Shown here in pieces: positions 17,733 through 25,039 of a DNA stretch of 64,000 bases; position 1 is the first letter of the stretch, and each line of letters starts with the position of its first letter. Under the pieces are notes generated by a model. The model was given only the letters and a program-made list of their open reading frames with translations, was not told where the DNA came from and did not search any database. The DNA comes from Pseudomonas antarctica (lineage in GTDB: Bacteria > Pseudomonadota > Gammaproteobacteria > Pseudomonadales > Pseudomonadaceae), in contig NZ_UYXQ01000014.1 of assembly GCF_900624995.1 (NCBI RefSeq), forward strand, positions 29,337 through 93,336, in the 5' to 3' direction. The translations under genes and the position numbers were made by a program.

Positions 17733-17773
17733 CGTCCGTGCGGGGTTTCCAGCGTGATGTCAGGAGAACGGTA

Positions 17774-17977
17774 ATGGCAACAGGCAAAGTTAAGTGGTTT
17801 AACGCAGAAAAAGGGTTTGGTTTTATTACGCCTGAAGATGGGAGCCCGGATGTTTTCGTCCATTATTCGGCAATCACAACGGCTGGGTTCAAAACGTTGG
17901 AAGAGCACCAAAAGGTAGAGTTCGACACGGCACAGGGGCCAAAAGGGCCGCAGGCTGAGAATGTGAGGGCTCTATGA
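17774..17977 (+). CDS. Cold-shock protein of the CspA family
   Basis: The 67-residue protein is a canonical cold-shock domain: [14 protein letters not shown] (RNP1) and DVFVHYSAI (RNP2) are both intact, and the end PQAENVRAL is typical. It binds single-stranded RNA and DNA and can act as an RNA chaperone. ATG 17774 has AGGAG nine bases upstream. Unlike the two genes before it, it has no copy of the 16-bp palindrome. Which paralogue it is cannot be told from sequence alone. Confidence 0.92.
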   Translation: MATGKVKWFNAEKGFGFITPEDGSPDVFVHYSAITTAGFKTLEEHQKVEFDTAQGPKGPQAENVRAL

Positions 17978-17978
17978 T

Positions 17979-18010
17979 GACCGTTCCCATGCTCCCGCGT
18001 GGGAACGGTC
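17979..18010. terminator. Hairpin after the cold-shock gene
   Basis: GACCGTTCCCA and TGGGAACGGTC form a perfect 11-bp stem around a 10-base loop, starting one base after the stop codon. There is no clear T-run. It also resembles the GTTCCCACGC-type extragenic palindrome seen at 44733. Confidence 0.6.
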
Positions 18011-18026
18011 AGTCCGTTGATCCTGC

Positions 18027-18210
18027 CTAGATTGTGCCCGGTCCAGGTTCGGCTGACGGCGCCCTGTCATCCAGTGTTCGCTCAGCCCACAACCGCCCCA
18101 CCTCAATCAACTGCGCAATGCCCGGCGCGCCTTCTCGCTGCGCGCCTTCCAGGTCAAAGGCGAAGTTGCAGGTCAGGCGTGGGCGCAAGCCAGGGTTTCG
18201 GTGAGGTTGA
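18027..18210 (-). pseudogene. Possible gene remnant
   Basis: Read on the minus strand, this stretch gives an uninterrupted, protein-like C-terminus (RPRLTCNFAFDLEGAQREG and following residues to a TAG at 18027-18029), without a plausible start. I do not recognise the family. It may be the 3' remains of a gene eroded by the REP insertion at 18305, or a chance open frame in GC-rich DNA. Confidence 0.25.
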
Positions 18211-18304
18211 CCAGCAGGTCTTAGGTGCCCGCCCGCTGCGGTTGCAGCGGTGGACGGAGACTGGCGAGCGCCGTACCTCGGTGGCAGCAGATGTACACCC
18301 CTCC

Positions 18305-18400
18305 AACTGTGGAAGCTGGCTTGCCTGCGATGACTGAATCACAGCTAGCCCATCAGGTGACTGGCACACCGCAATCGCAGGCAAGCCGGCTCCCACAGTT
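18305..18400. repeat. REP doublet before flhA
   Basis: AACTGTGGAAGCTGGCTTGC pairs with GCAAGCCGGCTCCCACAGTT in inverted orientation, around a loosely conserved centre. Together with the hairpin at 17979 it isolates flhA from the cold-shock gene group. Confidence 0.8.
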
Positions 18401-18463
18401 GAATCGATTTACACCCAGTAGGCCCGGTCGCTTGTGAGGTCATCTGAGCCTCAAAGCAAAAGT

Positions 18464-18479
18464 TGGAAGGCTTCTTGCA
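18464..18479 (+). promoter_or_regulatory. Probable RpoN promoter of flhA
   Basis: TGGAAGGCTTCTTGCA keeps the invariant GG and GC with correct 10-base spacing but departs from TGGCAC at two positions. It ends 62 bases before the flhA start. RpoN control of flhA is known in Pseudomonas, and a promoter is expected here because the gene opens a new transcription unit. Confidence 0.5.
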
Positions 18480-18541
18480 ATACCGCTTCCAGGACGCTCC
18501 CCAGCGTCAAAACTTTGCTTCAAGGAACACGAGGAATACCG

Positions 18542-20674
18542 GTGGTAGATCGCTCTCAAATGCTCAACACGGCCCGTGGCACCCTGACTGACTTGTCGCG
18601 GGGCAACCTGGGTGTGCCGTTGTTGTTGCTGGTGATGCTGGCAATGATGATGTTGCCCATGCCACCGTTTCTGCTCGACGTGTTCTTCACCTTCAACATT
18701 GCCCTGTCCGTCGTGGTACTGCTGGTCTGCGTCTACGCCCTGCGGCCGCTGGATTTCGCGGTGTTCCCCACCATCCTGTTGATTGCGACCCTGCTGCGCC
18801 TGGCGCTGAACGTGGCGTCCACGCGGGTGGTGATGCTCCACGGCCAGGACGGCCACGCCGCTGCCGGTAAAGTGATCCAGGCCTTCGGTGAGGTGGTGAT
18901 CGGCGGTAACTACGTGGTCGGTATCGTGGTGTTTGCGATCCTGATGATCATCAACTTCGTGGTGGTGACCAAGGGCGCCGGGCGGATTTCCGAGGTGAGC
19001 GCGCGGTTTACCCTCGACGCCATGCCGGGCAAACAGATGGCAATCGACGCCGACCTCAACGCCGGCCTGATTGACCAGAACCAAGCCAAATCACGTCGCC
19101 TGGAAGTGGCCCAGGAAGCCGAGTTCTACGGCTCCATGGACGGCGCGAGCAAATTCGTGCGCGGTGACGCCATCGCGGGCCTGTTGATTCTGTTCATCAA
19201 CTTGATCGGCGGGATAGCCGTCGGCATCTTCCAGCACGGCATGACCTTCGGCGATGCGGGCAAGGTCTACGCCTTGCTGACCATCGGTGACGGTTTAGTG
19301 GCGCAATTGCCATCACTGTTGTTATCCACAGCGGCGGCCATCATGGTCACCCGTGCTTCGGGCTCCGAAGACATGGGCAAGCAGATCAGCCGCCAGATGT
19401 TCGCCTCGCCCAAGGCGCTGGCCGTGGCGGCAGGCATTATGGCGATCATGGGCATCGTGCCGGGCATGCCGCATGTGTCGTTCCTCAGCATGGCGGCCAT
19501 GGCCGCGGGAGGGGCCTACCTGTTCTGGCGCAAGCAGAACTTGGTCAAGGTCAATGCTCAACAGGAAATCGCCCGTCAACAGGAACTGCTGCCATCGCCG
19601 GCCCGCGCTCAGGAAACCAAGGAATTGGGCTGGGATGACGTGACCCCGATTGACATGATCGGCCTGGAAGTCGGCTACCGCCTGATTCCGCTGGTGGACC
19701 GCAACCAGGGCGGGCAATTGCTCGCGCGGATCAAGGGCGTGCGTAAGAAGCTGTCCCAAGACTTGGGCTTCCTGATGCCCACCGTGCATATCCGCGACAA
19801 CCTCGACTTGGCGCCCAGCGCCTACCGTCTGACGCTGATGGGTGTGATCCTCGCCGAAGCCGAGATTTTCCCCGACCGCGAACTGGCGATCAACCCTGGC
19901 CAGGTCTTCGGCTCGCTCAACGGCATTACCGCCAAAGATCCGGCTTTTGGCCTTGAAGCGGTGTGGATCGAAGTCAGCCAGCGCAGCCAGGCACAATCGC
20001 TGGGTTACACCGTGGTAGACGCCAGTACCGTGGTTGCCACGCACCTCAACCAGATTCTCTACAAACACTCCCACGAGCTGATCGGTCACGAGGAAGTCCA
20101 GCAATTGATGGGGTTGCTGGCCAAAGCCTCGCCAAAGTTGGCCGAAGAGCTGGTGCCGGGCGTGTTGTCGCTGTCGCAACTGCTCAAGGTGTTGCAGGCG
20201 TTACTCGCCGAACAGGTGCCGGTACGCGACATTCGCAGCATTGCCGAGGCCATCGCCAACAATGCCGCCAAGAGTCAAGATACTGCCGCGCTGGTGGCGG
20301 CGGTGCGCGTCGGATTGTCCCGCGCAATCGTGCAAAGCATTGTAGGGGTTGAGTCCGAGCTGCCTGTGATCACCTTGGAACCCAGGTTGGAACAAATATT
20401 GCTCAACAGTATTCAGAAGGCCGGACAAGGCCAGGAAGAAGGCGTTCTGCTGGAGCCAAGCATGGCGGAAAAACTGCAGCGCTCGTTGATCGAAGCTGCA
20501 CAGCGCCAGGAAATGGCGGGCCACCCGGTGATTCTGCTGGTAGCAGGCCCGGTCCGCGCGATGTTGTCGCGGTTTGGACGCCTGGCAGTGCCGAATTTGC
20601 ACGTTTTGGCTTATCAGGAAATTCCTGACAACAAGCAAGTGACTATCGTCGCGACAGTAGGGCCCAATGGCTGA
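18542..20674 (+). CDS. flhA: Flagellar export gate protein FlhA
   Basis: The 710-residue protein has an N-terminal half with about eight membrane segments and a cytoplasmic half that docks export chaperones. The conserved cytoplasmic-loop region EVSARFTLDAMPGKQMAIDA (about residues 149-168) is intact. The chosen start is GTG 18542, with GAGG seven bases before it, giving VVDRSQMLN. The frame remains open upstream to 18434, but that part looks non-coding. FlhF follows after 11 bases. Confidence 0.94.
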   Translation: MVDRSQMLNTARGTLTDLSRGNLGVPLLLLVMLAMMMLPMPPFLLDVFFTFNIALSVVVLLVCVYALRPLDFAVFPTILLIATLLRLALNVASTRVVMLHGQDGHAAAGKVIQAFGEVVIGGNYVVGIVVFAILMIINFVVVTKGAGRISEVSARFTLDAMPGKQMAIDADLNAGLIDQNQAKSRRLEVAQEAEFYGSMDGASKFVRGDAIAGLLILFINLIGGIAVGIFQHGMTFGDAGKVYALLTIGDGLVAQLPSLLLSTAAAIMVTRASGSEDMGKQISRQMFASPKALAVAAGIMAIMGIVPGMPHVSFLSMAAMAAGGAYLFWRKQNLVKVNAQQEIARQQELLPSPARAQETKELGWDDVTPIDMIGLEVGYRLIPLVDRNQGGQLLARIKGVRKKLSQDLGFLMPTVHIRDNLDLAPSAYRLTLMGVILAEAEIFPDRELAINPGQVFGSLNGITAKDPAFGLEAVWIEVSQRSQAQSLGYTVVDASTVVATHLNQILYKHSHELIGHEEVQQLMGLLAKASPKLAEELVPGVLSLSQLLKVLQALLAEQVPVRDIRSIAEAIANNAAKSQDTAALVAAVRVGLSRAIVQSIVGVESELPVITLEPRLEQILLNSIQKAGQGQEEGVLLEPSMAEKLQRSLIEAAQRQEMAGHPVILLVAGPVRAMLSRFGRLAVPNLHVLAYQEIPDNKQVTIVATVGPNG

Positions 20675-20685
20675 GGTAGTGGGTT

Positions 20686-22002
20686 ATGCAAGTTAAGCGT
20701 TTTTTCGCCGCCGATATGCGTCAGGCCATGAAACTGGTACGTGATGAGCTGGGCGCCGATGCCGCGATTATCGGTAACCGTCGTATTGCCGGCGGTGTCG
20801 AGCTGACGGCTGCGCTGGATTACACGCCCTCGGCGCTGGCGCCGCGCGTGCCGAACATGGAGCTCGAAGACGAGCTGCGTAAGACTGCCTCGCGCATTGT
20901 TTCGGCCCAGGCTGAGCTGAGCATGCGTGGCGACAGCGATGCCTCCACCAATCGCCAGTTGTTCGCCGGCCTGCCACTGACCGCCGCCGAGCCGCTGGTT
21001 GAACCAACATTCAAAGAACCGCCGCGTCCTGCAGCGCCTGCCCCGGCTGGCGCAGTTGACCAGCGCGCGTTTGATTCGATGCGCTTTGAACTCAATGGCC
21101 TGCGTGAGCTGCTCGAAGTGCAGTTGGGCTCGTTGGCGTGGAACCAGTTGCAAGGCAGCAAGCCGCAACAGGCTAACCTGTGGCGTCGCTTGCAACGCAT
21201 CGGCCTGTCCGGCCCGTTGTCCCGTGACTTGCTGACGCTCACCGCCGAAGTCGAAGAACCTCGTTAAGCCTGGCGCATGTTGCTGGCGCACTTGGCACGC
21301 ATGATCGCCACTCCGCAAATCGAACCCCTGGAAGAGGGGGGTGTGATTGCCATGGTCGGCCCTGCCGGCATGGGCAAGACCACCACCCTGGCCAAGCTGG
21401 CGGCGCGTTATGTGCTCAAGTACGGCGCGCAAAACATCGCGCTGGTGAGCATGGACAGCTACCGCATCGGCGCCCAGGAGCAGCTCAAGACCCTGGGGCG
21501 CATCCTCAATGTGTCGGTGACCCACGTCGACCCGGGCCAGTCTCTGGCCAACGCCCTCGACCCGCTGCTGCGCAAGCGCGTGGTGTTGATCGACACCGCC
21601 GGCCTGCAAGCCAGCGACCCGGCGCTGCGCATGCAGCTCGAAAGCCTGGCCGGGCGTGGCATCAAGTCGAAAAATTACCTGGTGCTTGCAACCACCAGCC
21701 AGAAACAGGTTCTTACCGCTGCCTACCACAGCTACAAGCGCTGCGGCTTGGCCGGTTGCATCCTCACCAAACTCGATGAAACCGCGAGCCTGGGCGAAGT
21801 GCTGAGCCTGGCCATCAGTCATGAATTACCGGTTGCTTACCTGACCGACGGGCCGCGGATTCCGGATGATTTGCATCTGCCGCGCCGTCATCAGTTGGTC
21901 AGCCGTGCTGTCAGCGTGCAAATGCAAGAAGAGCCTAGCGAGGAAGCGATGGCCGATATGTTCGCCGACCTTTACCACCACCCGGCAAAGCGGGTGGGGT
22001 GA
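20686..22002 (+). pseudogene. flhF: Flagellar placement GTPase FlhF, interrupted by an in-frame stop
   Basis: The frame reads as one FlhF of 438 residues except for a TAA at 21265-21267, codon 194. The first part (193 residues) holds the N-terminal and basic domains. The second part, starting at ATG 21277 in the same frame, holds the SRP-type GTPase with GPAGMGKTTT, DTAGL and TKLDE and is otherwise undamaged. Normal homologues read through here (EPR-x-AWRMLLAHLA), so one change such as CAA to TAA explains the break. FlhF sets the position and number of polar flagella together with FleN. No ribosome binding site precedes the internal ATG, but it is only nine bases after the stop, so weak reinitiation is possible. 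A sequencing error is the alternative. Confidence 0.85.
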
Positions 22003-22107
22003 GGCAGGATGAACGCCGTGAAATGTACCTACATCGATGGTCTGCAAGCGATTCACGCGGCCAAGCCATGTAGCCTGCGTCTAAGCAAGACAAGGTAAAG
22101 AAATAAA

Positions 22108-22941
22108 ATGGGCAGCATGCATCCCGTACAGGTGATCGCGGTGACCGGCGGCAAAGGTGGCGTCGGGAAAACTAACGTGTCAGTGAATTTGTCCCTGGCC
22201 CTGGCAGAGCTTGGCCGTCGTGTCATGCTGCTGGATGCTGACCTGGGCCTGGCGAACGTCGACGTTCTGCTGGGGCTGACACCCAAACATACCCTTGCTG
22301 ATGTGATTGAAGGCCGCTGCGAGCTGCGCGATGTGCTGCTGCAGGGCCCCGGTGGCATTCGTATCGTGCCGGCCGCCTCGGGCACCCAGAGCATGGTGCA
22401 CCTGAGCCCGGCGCAGCATGCCGGCCTGATCCAGGCGTTCAGTGATATCGGCGACAACCTCGACGTGCTGGTGATCGACACCGCCGCCGGGATCGGCGAG
22501 TCGGTGGTCAGCTTCGTCCGCGCAGCGCAGGAAGTATTGCTGGTGGTTTGCGATGAGCCCACTTCGATCACCGATGCCTACGCCCTGATCAAACTGCTTA
22601 ACCGTGACTACGGCATGAATCGCTTTCGCGTGTTGGCCAACATGGCCCAAAGCCCGCAAGAGGGGCGAAACCTGTTCGCCAAGTTGACCAAGGTCACGGA
22701 TCGCTTCCTCGATGTTGCCCTACAATACGTGGGCGCAGTTCCCTATGACGAGTGTGTGCGCAAGGCTGTGCAAAAGCAGCGTGCAGTCTACGAAGCGTTC
22801 CCTCGTTCCAAATGCGCATTGGCGTTCAAGGCTATTGCCCAGAAGGTCGATACTTGGCCGTTGCCCGCCAACCCTAGGGGGCATCTGGAGTTTTTCGTCG
22901 AGCGATTGGTGCATCAGACGAGCGCAGGACCGGTGCTATGA
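22108..22941 (+). CDS. fleN: Flagellar number regulator FleN (FlhG), MinD-like ATPase
   Basis: The 277-residue protein is a ParA/MinD ATPase with the deviant Walker A GGKGGVGKT at residues 14-22 and DADLGLANVD following. In Pseudomonas it binds FleQ and lowers flagellar gene expression, which keeps the flagellum number at one or a few. The start ATG 22108 follows AAGGTAAAG. A second ATG three codons later is possible. The stop overlaps the fliA start by four bases (ATGA). Confidence 0.94.
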   Translation: MGSMHPVQVIAVTGGKGGVGKTNVSVNLSLALAELGRRVMLLDADLGLANVDVLLGLTPKHTLADVIEGRCELRDVLLQGPGGIRIVPAASGTQSMVHLSPAQHAGLIQAFSDIGDNLDVLVIDTAAGIGESVVSFVRAAQEVLLVVCDEPTSITDAYALIKLLNRDYGMNRFRVLANMAQSPQEGRNLFAKLTKVTDRFLDVALQYVGAVPYDECVRKAVQKQRAVYEAFPRSKCALAFKAIAQKVDTWPLPANPRGHLEFFVERLVHQTSAGPVL

Positions 22942-23678
22942 CAGCCAGCGGCTACAACCTTTACAAAAAGTCGGCACGTGACAGCCAAGGCGAGTTGATC
23001 GAGCGCTATGCGCCCTTGGTCAAGCGCATTGCCTACCATTTGTTGGCACGCCTGCCCGCCAGTGTGCAGGTCGAAGACCTGATTCAGGCCGGTATGATCG
23101 GTTTGCTTGAAGTCTCGACCAAATACGACGCGAGCAAAGGTGCGAGTTTTGAGACGTACGCGGGTATCCGTATCCGTGGCGCGATGCTCGATGAGGTGCG
23201 TAAAGGGGATTGGGCGCCGCGTTCGGTACACCGCAATACGCGCATGGTCAGTGACGCAATTCGCGCAATTGAAGCAAAAACCGGTCGTGACGCTAAAGAT
23301 CATGAAGTTGCGGCCGAACTCCAATTGAGTCTCGACGATTATTACGGGATTTTGAACGATACCTTGGGCAGCCGCCTGTTCAGTTTCGACGACCTGTTGC
23401 AGGACGGCGAACACGAAGGGCTGCACGAGGACGGCGCGAGCGCTCATCTCGAGCCGTCGCGCGATCTGGAAGACGAACGTTTCCAGAGTGCGTTGGCGGA
23501 AGCGATTGCCAATTTGCCGGAGCGTGAGCGGCTGGTGTTGTCGCTGTACTACGACGAAGAGCTGAACCTCAAGGAAATCGGTGAGGTCCTGGGGGTCAGC
23601 GAATCGCGTGTCAGCCAGTTGCACAGCCAGTGCGCAGCCCGCTTGCGGGGGCGATTGGGAGAGTGGCGCGCGCGCTGA
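22938..23678 (+). CDS. fliA: Flagellar sigma factor FliA (sigma-28)
   Basis: The 246-residue protein has region 2 (DLIQAGMIGLLEVSTKYD and FETYAGIRIRGAMLDEVR) and region 4 with a helix-turn-helix (LNLKEIGEVLGVSESRVSQ). It directs transcription of late flagellar and chemotaxis genes and is held by the anti-sigma factor FlgM until the hook is complete. It is translationally coupled to fleN. A FliA-type promoter is present before cheV in this window. Confidence 0.96.
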   Translation: MTASGYNLYKKSARDSQGELIERYAPLVKRIAYHLLARLPASVQVEDLIQAGMIGLLEVSTKYDASKGASFETYAGIRIRGAMLDEVRKGDWAPRSVHRNTRMVSDAIRAIEAKTGRDAKDHEVAAELQLSLDDYYGILNDTLGSRLFSFDDLLQDGEHEGLHEDGASAHLEPSRDLEDERFQSALAEAIANLPERERLVLSLYYDEELNLKEIGEVLGVSESRVSQLHSQCAARLRGRLGEWRAR

Positions 23679-23681
23679 CAG

Positions 23682-23699
23682 GCAGTGTGGGGACACTGC
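23682..23699. terminator. Hairpin after fliA
   Basis: GCAGTGT and ACACTGC form a 7-bp stem around GGGG, four bases after the fliA stop. No T-run follows, so it could be a weak terminator or only stabilise the message between fliA and cheY. Confidence 0.4.
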
Positions 23700-23834
23700 A
23701 GACGCTACCGCGAACGCTTCAGGTTTTCGCGGGTTCGTACCGTGGTGCCCCGGGCAGTCCTTTTTGTGTAACGCCTGTTGATTGAAATGGCGCGTCCAGG
23801 TGCTGGGCGCGTTTAAGACTGCTTGGAGGTCGAA

Positions 23835-24221
23835 TTGGACAAGAACATGAAAATCCTCATCGTTGATGACTTCTCAACGATGCGGCGGATCATAAAAAAC
23901 CTGTTGCGTGACCTTGGGTTCACAAACACGGTCGAGGCGGATGACGGCATTACGGCGATTCCGATCCTCAACAGCGGGAGCATCGACTTTCTGGTAACCG
24001 ACTGGAACATGCCTGGCATGACCGGTATCGACTTGCTGCGTCACGTGCGCGCCGATGAAAAACTGCGCAGCTTGCCTGTGCTGATGGTGACCGCCGAAGC
24101 CAAGCGTGAACAGATCATCGAAGCCGCCCAAGCCGGGGTAAACGGTTACGTGGTCAAGCCATTCACTGCACTGGCCTTGAAAGAGAAGATCGAAAAAATC
24201 TTCGAACGCATCGGTCATTGA
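23835..24221 (+). CDS. cheY: Chemotaxis response regulator CheY
   Basis: The 128-residue protein is a single receiver domain with the acidic pair in LIVDDF, the phospho-acceptor Asp56 in VTDWNMPGM and the conserved Lys in YVVKPF. Phosphorylated CheY binds FliM and changes rotation. I chose TTG 23835 because GGAGG lies five bases before it. The ATG at 23847 (MKILIVDD) is the alternative and is 17 bases from that site. CheZ follows. Confidence 0.93.
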   Translation: MDKNMKILIVDDFSTMRRIIKNLLRDLGFTNTVEADDGITAIPILNSGSIDFLVTDWNMPGMTGIDLLRHVRADEKLRSLPVLMVTAEAKREQIIEAAQAGVNGYVVKPFTALALKEKIEKIFERIGH

Positions 24222-24239
24222 TGCTGCCACGGGGGAGCT

Positions 24240-25028
24240 ATGGAGCATAAAGAATCATCGCAGGCCGATTTTGAGTCGACCCTGAAAAAGCATGCTCACC
24301 AGTTGGTCGAAAGCCTTGAAAAAGGCCAGTTCGGCGACGCGGTGCAGTTAATCCATGAGCTTAACCAGACCCGTGACCGCGGCCTGTATCAGGAAGTGGG
24401 CAAGCTCACACGCGAGCTGCACAGTGCGATCGTCAATTTCCAGATTGACCCGCATATGCCCCAGGCCGAAGAAATTTCGCAGATCACCGATGCCACCGAA
24501 CGCCTGTCCTACGTGGTCAGGCTGACTGAGGCGGCGGCCAACCGCACCATGGACCTGGTGGAAAACGCCACGCCCTTGGTCAATGGCATGGCCACCGAAG
24601 CACAAGCCCTGAGCGTTGACTGGGGCCGCTTCATGCGTCGCGAAGTGGGGGCTGAAGAGTTTCGTGAGTTGGCGCGTCGGGTCGACGGCTTTTTGTCGCG
24701 CAGCGAACAGGAAAATCGCACGGTTGCCAGCAACCTCAATGACATTCTGCTCGCCCAGGATTACCAGGACCTCACTGGTCAGGTGATCAAGCGCGTGACC
24801 CAACTGGTCACTGAAGTGGAAAGCAACCTGCTCAAACTGGTGCTCATGGCCGGCCAAGTTGATCGTTTTGCAGGCATCGAACATGACCGTGAGGCGATCC
24901 TCTCGGAAAAAGATCCACAAAAACATCTCGCCAAGGGTGAAGGTCCGCAGATTCATGCCGATAAACGTGAAGACGTTATGTCAGGTCAGGATGACGTAGA
25001 TGACCTGTTATCCAGTTTAGGCTTCTAA
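24240..25028 (+). CDS. cheZ: CheY-phosphate phosphatase CheZ
   Basis: The 262-residue protein is helical. Its catalytic stretch has QDYQDLTGQVIKRV near residue 175, which contains the Asp and Gln that act on CheY-P. It ends with the CheY-binding peptide DDLLSSLGF after a flexible linker. The start ATG follows GGGGGAGCT. It is the second gene of the cheYZAB-motCD group. Confidence 0.94.
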   Translation: MEHKESSQADFESTLKKHAHQLVESLEKGQFGDAVQLIHELNQTRDRGLYQEVGKLTRELHSAIVNFQIDPHMPQAEEISQITDATERLSYVVRLTEAAANRTMDLVENATPLVNGMATEAQALSVDWGRFMRREVGAEEFRELARRVDGFLSRSEQENRTVASNLNDILLAQDYQDLTGQVIKRVTQLVTEVESNLLKLVLMAGQVDRFAGIEHDREAILSEKDPQKHLAKGEGPQIHADKREDVMSGQDDVDDLLSSLGF

Positions 25029-25039
25029 GGAGCACCCAC

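Noticed and set aside
18434..18541. Longer FlhA with 36 extra N-terminal residues
   Set aside because: The region holds the likely RpoN promoter; the GTG at 18542 has a good ribosome binding site and matches the usual FlhA start.
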